A stretch of 64,000 nt of DNA from NCBI GenBank assembly GCA_964007475.1, contig OZ023273.1, forward strand, positions 70,867,430 to 70,931,429. The letters are read 5' to 3'. Source of the DNA: Hybos culiciformis (taxonomy: Eukaryota; Arthropoda; Insecta; Diptera; Hybotidae). How positions within the stretch are numbered: the first letter of the stretch is position 1; the number at the start of each line of letters is the position of its first letter. Below, piece by piece: positions 24,701 to 36,367 of the stretch. The notes under the pieces were generated by a model. The model had not been told where the DNA came from, searched no databases, and was given only the letters and a program-made list of their open reading frames with translations. The position numbers and the translations under genes are program-made.

Positions 24701-25617
24701 TGTTCACTTGAATTAAGTGTTTGTGTTGTTTTTTTTTTATAATGTTCAATTCTTACATTATAGTACATATGATTTAGAATTTTAAATTTTGAATGAAAGT
24801 GGAGGTTATAAATTTTAGAAAATGTTGACAACATATATATTATATTTAAATAATTATGTATTTAAATAAATATATTTATAAAAGAAATAATTTTTCAAAA
24901 AGAAATTAGAAAGAAAGATAAATAAAAATATAAATAATATGGACTTTTTTGTGTCTTTAAGAATAAGATAGATCAATTGAAAATAAATTTTGGGGACGAC
25001 AATTATAATCTTTGACGACCACTCATATTAATTGATTTGGATAAAAGTTAATTTTTTTTATCTTAAAGTTAAAATTTCTATCCAAATACTAATTTCTAGA
25101 TATCGTGAAAGTCATCCATTATTCTATTAATTCACGAGATCAAGTTATTGCGCATCTATTAAGAAAAAATCAATGATATATTTTGTTCTGTTTTTTTTTT
25201 TTTATGTTCATGTAACATTTATCAAATTTTGACGACAAAATAAATTACTACAATAGCAATATATTTGTTAATTTTATCATAAAAAAAAGCCTAATAAAAT
25301 CTTCTGAAACAACTACATTCTTGAAAATTTTTATCTGTTAATTATTTCTATATTGAAAATTCTTGTAAAACTTAGAAGATGCCTAAATTTATCTAAATCA
25401 AAAAATCCCATAAAATTTCATACAGGATCAAGGTGGATTTTTGTCTAGTGGATTTGTAGGCCAATCAAATCAACAAAATCAACCACAAGGTGGGCCTGCT
25501 GGTGGTAATCAACAACAACGCGGTGGTAATATGAATCGCTGGAATGACCGCCGCGGTGGTAATGGAGGTGGTGTTGGTGGAAATGACGATTTCCAAAATA
25601 AAAGAAGACGTTATTAA
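12360..25617 (+). CDS. nonA: nonA (no-on-transient A): DBHS-family RNA/DNA-binding nuclear protein, five coding exons
   Basis: Joined exons 12360-12740, 15017-16142, 16206-16535, 17350-17420 and 25426-25617 give 700 codons including stop (699 residues), close to my recollection of the Drosophila protein length. Order: Q/N/G-rich N-terminus with polyglycine (~50-70), GDRMGG repeats (~147-197), RGG-rich linker, RRM1 (~262-332; RNP2 LYIGNL, RNP1 KNFAFLKV), RRM2 (~335-412), NOPS segment (~407-462), long charged coiled coil (~460-575), Q/N/G-rich tail and basic C-terminus KRRRY, like NONO. DBHS proteins dimerise through RRM2, NOPS and coiled coil, act in the nucleus in RNA retention, splicing and transcription, and in flies affect vision and courtship song. 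All junctions have GT/AG ends and keep frame (phases 0, 1, 1, 0). Low-complexity parts vary between species; the RRM-NOPS core identifies the gene. Confidence 0.95.
13540..13856 (-). pseudogene. 5'-truncated non-LTR retrotransposon, C-terminal end of the reverse-transcriptase ORF
   Basis: The minus frame 13622-13810 encodes about 62 residues with TSFGDSFSIRTSRMWNALP and LIYDFRRFKKSVN, the typical C-terminal tail of Jockey/I-like LINE ORF2 (RT.R.WN.LP followed by F...I...). The same tail occurs at 36368-36668. Everything upstream of this tail is missing, as expected from incomplete reverse transcription. It sits inside the MITE at 13407-14368. Confidence 0.72.
14106..14155. mobile_element. 50-bp foldback insertion with 7-bp target duplication
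   Basis: Arms CATAGATTAAGAATACACA pair across a loop of about 11 bases. GTTACAC is repeated directly on both sides (14099-14105 and 14156-14162). The related MITE at 55774-56209 lacks the hairpin at the equivalent position (CACTTAAAAG followed at once by ACCTACAAAT, about 56018-56040), which acts as an empty-site control. Confidence 0.82.
14473..14789. mobile_element. MITE family E, copy 1
   Basis: Inverted ends TAAAGCTTGGTA..GCTGAT and (reverse) TTAAGCTTAGT.ATGCTGTG. Over 250 bp match 31181-31603, including CCAGGTAGATAAATGATTGC and TTTGTTTATTATTGGATTA. The copy here is shorter, lacking an inner ~100-bp segment. It lies in nonA intron 1. Confidence 0.75.
15017..16142 (+). CDS. nonA: nonA exon 2: repeat linker, RRM1, RRM2, NOPS and start of coiled coil
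   Basis: Codes for residues 128-502 plus one base. After KPDGVASL come about nine GDRMGG-like units and an RGG-type stretch. Then RRM1 (LYIGNL, KNFAFLKVDY), RRM2 (IIRVKNL, GEGIVEFA), the NOPS segment around RPCVVEPFELIDDADGLPDK, and the beginning of the helix (KQLHELFKQKHEALKREL). The acceptor is TTGTAG/AAA and the donor AC/GTAAGTAT at 16143. The start is fixed by splicing, not by the internal ATG at 15041. Confidence 0.95.
16206..16535 (+). CDS. nonA: nonA exon 3: charged coiled coil and Q/N/G tail
   Basis: Joined across a 63-base intron (16143-16205). Codes for residues 503-612: a continuous charged helix rich in Q, R, E and M (LRQREQDKERQKMAWEMKER, then QAQQLNSLLD), followed by SNRGGGGGFSDFS. 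Donor TCAA/GTAAGA at 16536. Reading past the donor would add only SKILF and a stop at 16550-16552, a possible short isoform. Confidence 0.93.
17350..17420 (+). CDS. nonA: nonA exon 4 (71 bp), with a possible alternative acceptor at 17320
   Basis: Codes for SNTMVNSGMGGMGGGGNIPL and SAGQ between TTTTTTACCAG/G and CAG/GTATGT. An upstream acceptor (TTTTTTCAATGCAATGTAG, exon start 17320) stays in frame and adds ten residues including NYLNQNPFLP. Both acceptors have pyrimidine tracts. Methionine/glycine composition matches the rest of the tail. Confidence 0.82.
17580..17768. repeat. Imperfect foldback in nonA intron 4
   Basis: Left TAAATCCTTT...CACTTCCCG pairs with right CGGGAAGTGGG...AAAGGATTTA. 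The paired ends are about 60 bp with many mismatches. Confidence 0.5.
19121..19447. mobile_element. GC-rich foldback built from AATAGYGCCGCC motifs
   Basis: Ends pair as AATAGCGCCGCCCGACATAG against AATAGCGCCGCCTGACATAG. Inside, the motif ACTGAAATAGYGCCGC recurs many times in both orientations, alternating with short AT-rich spacers. The very high GC and CpG content contrasts with the surrounding intron. Confidence 0.75.
19540..19870 (+). repeat. Repeat family C, two to three diverged ~119-bp units
   Basis: Contains TTTTCAAACTTACAC, CAGATCGGGGGTCGTTATGGG, TTCAAAAGTTCGTC and ATTCAAATTTGGTACATAAA, the same unit seen at 43020-43340, 44100-44300 and (opposite strand) 59937-61075. Confidence 0.7.
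21000..21217 (-). other. Unrecognised hydrophobic coding-like fragment, cut by a MITE
   Basis: The minus strand reads openly through WDTIRNYIFSMPTIWQFPI and LLYIIFGLNYCDNVFYGVTY to YYISSV and a stop at 21055. The composition (W, Y, F and a hydrophobic stretch) is unlike the AT-rich background. Its upstream side stops at the TTA duplication of the MITE at 21221, and I find no continuation beyond the MITE. It may be a remnant of a membrane-protein gene, but I do not recognise the family. Confidence 0.25.
21221..21683. mobile_element. PIF/Harbinger-like MITE, 463 bp, TTA target duplication
   Basis: Starts TGCCTTGGACAAACT and ends AGTTTGTCCAAGGCA, flanked by TTA at 21218-21220 and 21684-21686. 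The inner arms carry ACATGTTCTTGA repeats in both orientations. Shares the terminal TGCCTTG with 10483-10882, so the two may be mobilised by one transposase. Confidence 0.78.
21790..22625 (+). pseudogene. Mtfmt: Intronless, frameshifted copy of mitochondrial methionyl-tRNA formyltransferase
   Basis: The live enzyme formylates initiator Met-tRNA in mitochondria. Successive frames give a near-complete collinear match to the family: LTSLAELYQKTEK, VVTSFKSQSPL, HSWPIDSDL, GIIVSFGHVII, the signature region GMINVHTNLLPKW then TGITIMRVEPKNFHIGAIL, KMGGNLLLKTIQTTPD-like text, INWSEKTSKEFLQLRAFYSF, SGFIQYSKLAKNLKLVR, KLKVDGKQLL and EDFNNGFYYEID. Matching between these blocks requires several frame changes, and stop codons intervene, so no product is expected. 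The catalytic-loop region after LLPKW is shortened (RGAAPI missing). The absence of introns over about 830 bp suggests a retrocopy, though no poly-A tail or duplication is obvious. It lies on the same strand as its host nonA, in intron 4. Confidence 0.8.
23758..23892. mobile_element. Short TIR element, about 135 bp
   Basis: Starts GTAATACCTTGT and ends ACAAGGTATTAC. The interior is mostly T- and A-rich tracts. No clear target duplication. Confidence 0.55.
24606..24740 (+). mobile_element. tRNA-derived SINE-like sequence
   Basis: Contains a Pol III A-box-like TGTGTAGTGG (24619-24628) and, about 34 bases on, a B-box-like AGTTCAACTCC (24662-24672) in the context GGTCGTGAGTTCAACTCC. The sequence continues past the tRNA-like part into an unrelated tail ending in a T-run, as a SINE does. 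It cannot be folded as a complete tRNA. Confidence 0.6.
25426..25617 (+). CDS. nonA: nonA exon 5: Q/N/G-rich C-terminus and KRRRY end
   Basis: Codes for residues 637-699 then TAA (25615-25617). Text begins DQGGFLSSGFVGQSNQQNQ and ends NDDFQNKRRRY. The basic end resembles the nuclear-localisation C-terminus of NONO-type DBHS proteins. Acceptor CATACAG at 25425, phase 0. Confidence 0.9.
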   Translation, partial: DQGGFLSSGFVGQSNQQNQPQGGPAGGNQQQRGGNMNRWNDRRGGNGGGVGGNDDFQNKRRRY

Positions 25618-28600
25618 AATATTCTTTTTAAGAAGAATTTTTATCATTCAAAAACTTTGAACATTAATTTACTCCGTTGACATAATATGAAAATACAACT
25701 TTGTATGCAGTAATAATATTTATTCATAAGATTTAACCATTTATATAAATTTCGATAATATAAATTTGGGAAGAACATAAAATTATTAGTATTAAGTTTT
25801 ATCTAATTGAAAAAAAAAACACATTATTACGTCTTAAAAAGATTCAAAAATAATTTTGAACCTAAATTTTTTTTTTTATGCAGTTATGTAGTCATGTTTG
25901 TTAAAAAATTGTTTATTCTTTATTTTCTCTTTATAATTGAACATACATTTTAATTGAAATTATAAAAATTGAAAATATTATTAAATTAATGATAATAATT
26001 CATCGTATTCTGAGAAATTAGTTGACAGATGATTATATCTAACAATAATCAGGATCGACCATTAAATGGAATTAAAATTTTTCTTCTTGTTCAGTTGAAA
26101 AAATTTATTTGACAGGAAAGTATTTTAAATAAGGATATAAATTAAGCATCAGTTACTAACATCCTTTTTTAATTATGGTAGCTTACCTAATACATAACAT
26201 AATATGTACTGTATAGCTACTATTTTTCTTGGAATAATTTTTTTTTTTTTTTATAAAGTTAATGCAAAATTATAATCTACAAAAACGAAATAAATTATTG
26301 AAATGTAATAACGTCAAATACATTATATTGCTTTACTATAATTGGAAAAAGTTTTTTTTTTCACAAAACATACAATTTGAAATAATTTAAGTACTATGTC
26401 AAAATAACCACAGAGGAAGGTAAATCTTATTATCTGTCGACAATTATGTCAAAAATAACCTTTTAAAGCTTTTCTCACAGAAAGATCTTTTTCCAATTGA
26501 AAACAATTAATTTTTTGTTTCTTGCTTTTGAAGTACTCTACATTCATACATCATACATATTTTAAAATTTTCTTTTTGAGACTTCATCTTTTTTTTTTTT
26601 TTTTTTTGAAAGAAATCATATTTTAAAACTTTAGTTAAGTTATTAAATTTAATTTTGAAAGAAAAAATTCCATCATTACAAATTAATTAAAATTTATTAT
26701 GCCTAATGCAAAATTCATTGATTTTTTTCAAGTGAAATGTTTGTGAATAGGAAACATTCTGAAAATTTATTTAATCGTAACAGATATATGTATAATAATG
26801 ATTAATGTATATATATGTCAAAATCAAATAATATTTAAAATAATAAAATTGATCAACAAATTTTTCGCTTAAGTGTGAGTCAAAATGCTCTAATTTTTTT
26901 CAAGGTTTCTAATAAATATTTATGATATTTATGTTTTTAAAACTGAAATTATCCAGTTAAATAAGGGACACAAATTGTCACACAATTTAATATTTACAGA
27001 AAAAAATACGTTTGCAATCTGATTTAGCAGTTCAATTATAAAGTGGAAAAAGTAATTTTTTTTTAACAAATTTGTAAATATCTTCAGTTGTATTTATATA
27101 TATTAAAACATAAACCGCATTTTTTTTAAAGTTATATTGACTTCTATCAATCAATATTGATTTATTGTACTTTGTTGTAATACTGTATACTTTAGGAAAC
27201 TAACATTTTTAATAAGAAATTTTTGGTCTTCTCTTAAATGCTGATATTGTCCACTATTCTTTAATTTGACATTGGTTTAACAAATTATTATAAAAAAGAT
27301 AAGGCCTTTCTCATTTTATCAGATTTTTTATCTTTAAAATATGATATTTATTATTATCAGCATTTAAGTGAGAAATGACAAGTTATAATTCAATGAAAAT
27401 AATTTTTGTGGAAAAATAATTTAAAATTAAGATCATCATAATAAAATATCTTTTAGATTTTCTGTAGTATGTTTACTGGTATTTTTATATATATACTTAC
27501 TAGTTTTATTTGCCTCTACAAAAAATTAAAAAAAACTGATCTCTCTCTTGGATGTCATTAAAAGAGATACATACTAAACATTACAATTAATAATTTTTTA
27601 CTACATAAACTGTAGTAAGCATTTAAATTGTAATTGTCTTTATACAATGTCGAGCTAGTAGTGAAAAGCTCTAAAATATTTCAAAGAACGCAGATCCTTG
27701 GGAAGAAAAATATTTTTTTTTTATTTCTCAATTAATAATTTATATTAAGTCTGCAGTTGTGAATTTTGAGATTTTTTCTTCCTAACTAACTATTTTCTTC
27801 TCATATCTCTTTTTTAATTTTAAAAGTAAAAAAAGGTAATAATTTAAATCTGAAAAAAAAATTAAAATTTATTATATCTATTTACTTTTTTTTTAGTCTT
27901 ACTTTTAAATTAATGTTAAACTAAAAAATGTAACACTTAAAAATTCTAAGCCAATATAAATCCGTTTTACTAATGGATAAATTCTATCTTATAGTATTAT
28001 AAATAGCTATAATTAATAAAATATAAAAAATATTCTTTAACTTTAAAAATTGATTTAATTTGTTTGTAATTGAAAATTTTGTAGGAAAGCTTGTCAAAAT
28101 ATTAATATAGTATACTTCAAAATAACAAGTTAAAAGTTTTCACTTGTATTTATTTTTATTTTTTTTTGCTTTGCCTGTCGAGAATATTTTGCAATAGAAT
28201 TTAGGTAAATTAGAGTTAGAGAAGACGGAATTTTAAAAAATAATAATTTTATATCTACTGAAGAGAATTAAATATTTTCATTCCAAATTTTCTAGAATTT
28301 ATTTTAACAAAAAGTTAAATTAAACAATTCCTAATATATAGTTTAAAAACAATTCTCGAATATCATATTAATGTTTCGTTCAATTTATTTTATTTCAAGA
28401 CTTTAATTTGATAGATTAAAAAATATTAAACAAATTGGATGTGAGATGTGACCAAATTTTTTTAACTTACATTTTTGCAATACTTCAGTAATGTTTTCTA
28501 ATAGAACTCTTATTTTTAATTCAATTTTCTGATTTGGTAATTATTTTCAATTCGAAATACAATTTACATATTTAATTTATGAAATTCTCGAAAAAATTAT

Positions 28601-31180
28601 CTTTTCTAATAATATAATGTAAATTAATTGTATAATCACATCAATGTTTTCAAAATTTAAATTATATTATGAAAATAGCAGTGTAAATTAGCAACTGTTT
28701 TGATTAGCTGTTGTAGCGAAATAAGAAATTCGCTTTGATGTTTCTTATCGTATTGCAAGTTTGCAAATTGTACATTTTTTAAACGTACATAAGTAGTAAA
28801 TAAAGTAACACAAAAACTGATGAAACATCAATTTACTTTAAGGCAAGAATTTTTCCGAACAGGCTACGGAATCCATATTAAAATCGAAGTTAAAATTTAC
28901 ATTGAAACATCAAAATCTCTTTAAAATTAAAAATAATTGATAAAAAAATAATAAAAAACTGCATTTTCAAGAAAAAGAAAAATTTTATTTTTATAGGCAG
29001 CCAATCACTCAACTTCTTTGACTAAAGAAAAAGATTAATTTTTATTTTTTTTATTGATATTAGTAGAAGCATTGATTGACATTCTTTAACCGCGGCTCAC
29101 ACATAATTAATAAAATAAAAAACCTTTAATGATGTTTGATTTATTTTTTGTTTTTTATACGTTCTTTTTATTTATTTTTTTTATATTAAAAATTTGTTAA
29201 TGAATCTCGGTAATAATTGGAACGGGCTAAAAAAAAACTCCGTACATGATTTAATATAGTTTAAGTCAGTCACGTCAAATTGGAATCAAGTAACTTAAAA
29301 TTAATTTTTTTTGTTATTAATTGTTCAAGTAAGTAGGCATCCTGACACATCGTGTCAGAAAGCAAAATTTAATATGAATATAAGTTAGTGAAAAAAAAAA
29401 CTTAAAATATAATATTTAGAGCGCTGAAAGTTTCCTTTTTTTGAATAATGATAAAACTGATTTATTTTTTACGTATTCATCAGTTGTCATAATTCAATAA
29501 ATTGTTTTGTTTTTTTTTAGTATTTTAGTGTAATTATAGAATCATATCTCAATTTAGATTGTTTACAAACCATTAGAATAAATATTTCGATTGATAAGAA
29601 GTTTGAGGGTGTTCTTTTTGTATTATTATTATTATTTAAATCAGGCATGTTAAAGCCACGGTTTTTTGCATAAATTTTTGTGGCCCCACAATACTTTTCC
29701 ACAACTAAAATATTTAATTAAAAAAATATATATATTAAAAATTTAATTACATCAAGCCAAACATTAAAACCAAATTTTGAAGATTTGAAAAATGAGAAAC
29801 GGTGCATTTATATCAATGAAAAAATAATTTATATTCTTATAATAAATTCATTCCTGTATAAAAAATGTATGTTATTTCTTTATAGTGAATTTATATTCAA
29901 TTAACACTCAACATTTTAATTTTTAATAAAACTAAGAACATGTGGCCCGCAAAAGAATTTGAAATACTATTTTCGAAAAATATCGCCCCTATACCGAAAC
30001 TGACATGCCTGATTTAAATAAAAAAAAAACTGCTGATTTTCTAGAACCAATTAATGGAAACATAAATGGTTGCATTTCTCAATTTGTGCGTATTGTGGAA
30101 TGAGAAATTATTTCATATTATTGTAATGCATGCTTAAATGTACTTGAGAATACGCACAATTATCATTTTTGAGCAAATAGATGTAACTAATATTAAGATA
30201 AAAGGCGAAATAATTAATAGAATTTCAAAAATATAAATAAACCAGTAAATTAAAATTGAAATTATATATATCGTCCTGTCATTTTAGAGTTGTATTAATT
30301 TTACTTAATGAATCGAAAGCCAAAAGTAATCTCAATCTAACTTCATCCACAATCTAATTTAATGTGAAGTTTTATTTGTTCGAAAATCCTTTCCTCCATT
30401 TCATATAAAATTGAATTCATGTATATGATTTTCTAACAAATATCGGTTCACATTGAATTCGGAAATAGGTTCTTTTAAGGAGGAAATAAGTACTACAAGT
30501 AGATCATCATATTTGTTTTGGCACAAACGGAATTATTATTGTTAGCACATACATAATTTTTGAATGTGAAATTCTTTCAACGCTCTAGTTTTAATTTTTT
30601 TTGAAAACATTTTAAGTGGAAAAAATAACTTACAATTAATGATACAATAATAATAATTTTATTCTTAGCAAATCACCGCTTACAGCACGGATCAAAACAT
30701 TCATAAATGTGTGTGGTAAAAACGTTACACAAAAACTAAAAACAAATTTGTCATCTCGATTTCTTAGTGATTTTCAAAAAGTATTTTTTTTTTTTATTTT
30801 TATTCTTTAATTTACAAATAAGAAAATAACTTTTGATCATGATTAAAATTTTATTATCTGAAAAATACTATAAAATACAACGAATACTAATTTCGGTTTT
30901 AACCCGTTGATAAAAGTGTTCATATTTTGCACAATATTCATCTAAATTAAGTTAGATATTTAACGATATTGTGTCGATAATGTAGAACTAATGATTTAAA
31001 TTTTATATATATTCTTTGAATTTATAATCTTATGTATTCTTCATGATTATAGAAAACCCACTAACACTTCAGACAAACTACAGTTTAGCAACCAAGAATT
31101 TCACAAAAAAAAATAGTTTTGTTTACCTATTTCGTAATCATGAAATTCATGGTTTCTAACCTATATTCTGGTTTGAGGTG
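25618..31180. other. nonA 3' UTR and AT-rich intergenic DNA
   Basis: The 3' UTR begins at 25618. Several AATAAA hexamers occur (for example near 26288) but the polyadenylation site cannot be chosen. The only defined element is the hAT-like MITE at 29642-30011. No gene is recognised. Confidence 0.5.
29642..30011. mobile_element. hAT-like MITE, 370 bp, ATTTAAAT target duplication
   Basis: Starts CAGGCATGT and ends ACATGCCTG, flanked by ATTTAAAT (29634-29641 and 30012-30019). Subterminal GTGGCCC motifs resemble Charlie-type hAT ends. Because ATTTAAAT is itself a palindrome, it could be part of the inverted repeat instead. Confidence 0.7.
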
Positions 31181-31603
31181 TAAAGCTTGGTATGCTGATA
31201 CAAAAAAAGTAGTACGCTGTGAAAAAAAATGAGATTTTTCATATAAATTTTTGCTGTTGAAAAATGTTTGAAAACATTTTTTTTTGTTTTTGCTTGTAGT
31301 ACGCTGATAAAAAAAAATTGGGTGACAAAAAATCTATTTTGCAGCTGCTTTTTTTCCAAATATTTTTCTACCCCAGGTAGATAAATGATTGCAAAAACTT
31401 GACATTACAAAAAAAAGTTTGTTTGATTTGTTTATTATTGGATTATGATTAGAATAATAAAAAATTAATAAAAATAAATTAATTTTTATTTGTAATAATC
31501 AGATTCTTGTGTCAAATAGTTGTCAAAATTTATCAAACATTTTTCAGATACTTTTCAGTGATATTTTTTGCAACCTTTTTTTTTCACAGCATACTAAGCT
31601 TAA
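31181..31603. mobile_element. MITE family E, copy 2
   Basis: Inverted ends TAAAGCTTGGTATGCTGAT and (reverse) TTAAGCTTAGTATGCTGTG. Same family as 14473-14789 but about 100 bp longer, with an extra inner pair around AGTACGCTG. The two copies also agree just outside the right end (AAGCTTAAACGAAAA), so the true boundary may lie slightly further right. Confidence 0.75.
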
Positions 31604-34588
31604 ACGAAAAAAAATGCATGATGAAATATATATATCATGTTGTGGATCTATGCATTAAAAATGTTTGCAAAAAGATAATTGCAAAAAATAAAACTCAATG
31701 TCACCAAAATCAGGGGCTTACTGTTGGTATAATATGACACTTTTTTTTTAAAGTTGATTACAATTTTTGAAAAGATACGCTTCCTTCGTCGAGTTTTAAT
31801 TGTATTTCTCGAATATAGCGTAGTGCTAGAATAATATAAAAGAAAATTGACAAACAACCAAACCGGAAATAATAAGCAACAGCTTCATAAAAAGGCTAAA
31901 TTTCAAATTTATTTTGACAATTCTACCGAATACAAGATTGTTCAACCAATATATTTGTGTTTAAGGTAAGAATTTAATTTTAAATTGAAATTTTATTTTT
32001 ATTTTTAGGCAATTATAAAAAAAATGAACTTCAAAAGCTTCTTGATATGCCTGAATATTGCACTTAATTATAACAAAAAAAAAATAATTGTTTTATTCAG
32101 TGAAATAATTATATTGGAAAATTTAATGAGAAAAATAATAAATTCAAAGGCAAAAGTTGAAATCGAATATCAAATTCTCTATTGTTAACAAGAGAAAATT
32201 GTCAACAAAATCGATAATGCTGATAAATAAATTTTTTTGATATAATTTTGTAAAAAAAAACCTTTCAATGACAATTAATTTTTTTTTTATTATCGTAAAA
32301 TTTGGCTGATATTTTAAAAATTGGTATTATTTGCCAATCAATCAATCCATCATACTGAAATGTTTCAATGAATACTTATTAACCCCTCACGGTAAAATAA
32401 ACTTTGATTACTTCAGTCATATTTACGTTATAAATAATAAGAAGAAAATATTTATGTGAAGTTTTATATGATTGAATTATTCGAAATAATTTCACCGCAG
32501 GCGAACTTAACTTGTATTTTCTTTAAGACTAAATTTTGTTTACTAGTAATAATTATACATTTAATATTTACAGATTGAAAATTTACTTTTACAAAGTTTT
32601 TATGAATATAAAAAAGAAAAGTCGGCACTGTTCAAAACATGATTATGGATCACATCTTATAAACTTCTCTTATGTACCCATGAAAAATTGATGTTCTATT
32701 TCTTATACTTAGAAAACACGAATTAATTAATGTTTTCTCCTTTCCTAATGTGTACGTACATTTAATGAATTGGACTTGGGAAATTTTACCAGACGATTTG
32801 GTAAATATTTTTTTTTACTTACCATTTGTAAACCTTGAACTTTGAATAAATATATAGAATATATATTTAAATTAGAAAAAAATATATTTATAAGTATTGA
32901 TCTTAATAATTGATTATAAATTTCTTAGGAAATAAAACTACTTTTTGTTGCCAATATATTGATACATCAAAGCACTACTACTTGACAATTAACATTACCA
33001 TTTTTAGTCTTAAGACTTTCACATTTAGCTCTTCAATATATTTCGTATTTTAAGGATTTATTATTCTCAGTTTCTCCCATAAGTTGTTAGGAAAGTATTT
33101 TCTTTTTCCGGGCAGGTTCAACAGAATTGGTTGCTGCTGAAATTGATTTTAATATTTTGAAGAATTGAAACTGCTTTTTTTTTTTCATTATAATGTATTT
33201 TTTTTTTTTATTGAGCTGTAAGATATTATGTAAAAACATGTCTCAATTACATTGATTGATGACATATTAATTGTAATTAAAAACTGATTATACTTTCCAA
33301 CAACTTGGTTTTTCAAAATTTATTAAAATAAAATTGTGAATAACTATTTATATATAGAGAGAATGAATATTATATAATGATTTTTGATTGAAATTTCATC
33401 ATTAATATTAAATCACAACGATGGTCCCAATTTTATCAATGACTTTGAAGTGTATTATTATTCAAAGATTGAATTTTCTTAATTTTTTTTATTCATATGT
33501 AATGAATAAAAAATTAAATTGTAATACTGTAGCCCTTAAAATATGTAGCTTTACTTGTATTATATAGTGTTTTTTGATAATACAAACTGGCATTGTATTG
33601 TTTATCTACCAGAATGAATTAATTCGCATTTTAAAACAAAACGAAAAAAAAAATTAATGACTGCATTATTGTATCAAAAAAGTTCAAATATTTATCATTC
33701 ATTATCGATTTTTGGATACTTAATTTCAAATCAATCATAAATCAACAATTGTGAATCAATTATTCTTTATATATAGCTTTGAACAAAATGTTATTAAGTT
33801 GAAGAAATGAATTTAAATTGAAACGAAAACATTTGAAACGTATAAAATATGCTTGACATTTTTCACGTCCCTATTAAAAATTTTGATTTAAGAATAATAA
33901 TTTTAATGCTTTCATAAATTTAAATATTCCATTTTCCTTTTATCGAACTCGTATTTAAAAGGCAGTTTTTTTTGCGGTTAAAATATTTCGCAACTTTAAA
34001 TACTCCTCAATTTATTCAGAAAAATAGTTGTGACTGAATTACTAAAAATGTGCTAGATTTTTTCTTTATAAATAAGTTTAAAATATAACGTTTCTGTTCC
34101 TAATCAAATTTTTAAAATTTATAAACACTAGGTTAATATTTCTGATTCTTCAGCAGAGAGGAACGTTTTTATTTATTCATAATAAGTAGTAGTATCAAAA
34201 TCTTTATGTCAATCAAAAAAATGTTATGGAAGATTTCTATTGACTTTTTTTTATTAAACTCATCAAAGTGAAAATTTTTGAAGTTAAAACAGAATTTTAA
34301 TTAGAATTAGAAGTATGATCAATCCAAGTTAGATATTAAACTTGCATTACTTTTTCAATTATTTCATTTATTTATAATTTGAAAGAAAACAATGTACTCC
34401 AAATTCGAATTTCTAACGCGAATAAGATCTGATGAAATATATTACTTAAACACCTACTTGCCTTACAATTTATAGAGATATCAAATTAATTTTAGCTAAC
34501 CCTGTTTATGAAGGCATTTTATTAGCATTCACCTTCTCACTTATTTTTATTTTTTTGTCAATTTCTAATGATTTTTTTATAGTTTCAG
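31604..34588. other. AT-rich DNA with a possible signal-peptide-like short frame
   Basis: A donor-like AAG/GTAAGA at 31968 and an acceptor-like TTTTTAG at 32008 would leave a very short 41-base intron. Just after it an ATG at 32024 opens a 54-codon frame starting MNFKSFLICLNIAL. Evidence for a gene is weak. Nothing else is recognised. Confidence 0.25.
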
Positions 34589-36367
34589 ATTTGGCGATAA
34601 ATCTTTAATTGAATTTGGTCTTAATTTTTTGGTAAGTATAGTTATGTCAATGATCAATAACTTTGACATATATGTATTTTGCATATTATTGACCAGTTAT
34701 TTTTGATTTCATTGATCTGTAAATATTTTTTATTTTCTTTACAGATTATGATTTCATCAAATGTGAATAAAAGTTTGAATACTTTTTGTGATGATTTGAG
34801 AATTTTATCAGCAGAAAAAAAATTTCGATGAAGTTTTGAGTTTGGTAATAATAAATTGATCTTTAAGATTTTGTGTTTTAAGATATAATAATAATAGTCT
34901 TAACTTCATTTATTAAGTATTAACATTCTGGTTGTAAAAAAAAAAATTATAAAATTGTCTTGATTATGATGAATAAAATTTAAATTACGGATCTAATTTC
35001 TGAAAAATATTTATGTTGTACAAAACTTACCTACATTATCTGAAGATTGTTATTAAGATTTAATTTTATTCTAATTAAAAGAAAAATTATTAATTTCTTT
35101 TTTTTTTTTCATTTACAGACTCAGTTCAGCTAGAAATTAATAACAAAGGATGTGAAGGTATTCATTAAAACATTTTTATTATTATACATAAACTTTTATA
35201 CAACAAATAAACTTAAATATTTAAATTTTGGTTAGATATCTGAGTCACTCTTACCGTTTTCCATCAATTCAATGTTTCACTTTAAATTCCTTAAGTATGA
35301 TTTAAGTTAAAAGGTAGATTTTTTTTTGACTTGAAATTTTAAGCTTATGTTAAATTCGAGATTTTTTACAAAAAAAAAACAACAAAAATATGTTGTAGAA
35401 AATAAAATTATGGTGCATCTATCTTCAAGTATATATTTTGATTTAAACCTTTGAAAATGTAATTGCTCAATGTCCTTAATTAATTCACGAATTCAAATAC
35501 TATTTTCATTCGAAATACAAAAGCGAATATTTGCAAGATAATATTTTCTGTTATAAATAAAAATTAAAGTTAATTTGATCAGATGCTTAATCCACATCTA
35601 TCTTTGAGATTAATTTGTATTAAAAATTAAGACTTGTGATGAATAAATTTCAATTACGGATCTAATTTCTGAATAAGATTCATGTTGTACAAAAACTTAC
35701 CTACATTATCTGAAGAAGTTTATTTATATATTAATTTTCTGTCAGCTTATAATTTTTACGTTTATTCAAATCTTCATTTTTTTTTCTTTTTACAGTTTAC
35801 AAATTTAGTTTGCAGAAGAGGAACTTACAAATTTCAATCAAAGGTAATTATCGCAAAAATTTAAATTTCATTCAACACATTTGTGTTCGCTTTTGTCGGC
35901 TTAGATTAGAAAAATATATGAAAAAAATCTACTTTACTTTACTCGGTTACTTTTCGGAGACATTTTAAATTTGGTGTACTTAAATATTAAACTCTTCATT
36001 TAAAAGGGAGGTAGAGTTAGCTTTCTTACGAACAGTCTATTTCAGAGTCGAAACTCATTAAAATATGATGAAAACTATTTCCGTTTGATAAATTTAAACA
36101 AAATTTATTTGAAAATAAAAACGGCTGTATATTTTTAACTGATTATTAAGTTTTATAATTAATTTAATGATATTAGTCTGTGTATAAGTTATTTTTAATG
36201 ATGTATTCTCTTTTTTTTTTTAGGTGTTTATCTGTGAGATCGTTCATATGATTTTTAAGCATAAATAAAATGAGACGTAGTATTGTTTTTATCGAAGAAA
36301 AAAAATGAGGGCTTAAAATGATCATTTTTGAAATTCCATCGCTGAATAGAAAATGGTAATTTTTTTT

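Larger units (their letters stand above)
17421..25425 (+). other. nonA intron 4, about 8 kb, rich in insertions
   Basis: GTATGT donor and CATACAG acceptor. Contains an imperfect foldback (17580-17768), a TIR element (18918-20144) carrying a GCCGCC foldback, a Harbinger-like MITE (21221-21683), a methionyl-tRNA formyltransferase pseudogene (about 21790-22625), a small TIR element (23758-23892) and a tRNA-derived SINE (about 24606-24740). Remaining sequence is AT-rich with no recognised function. Confidence 0.78.
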
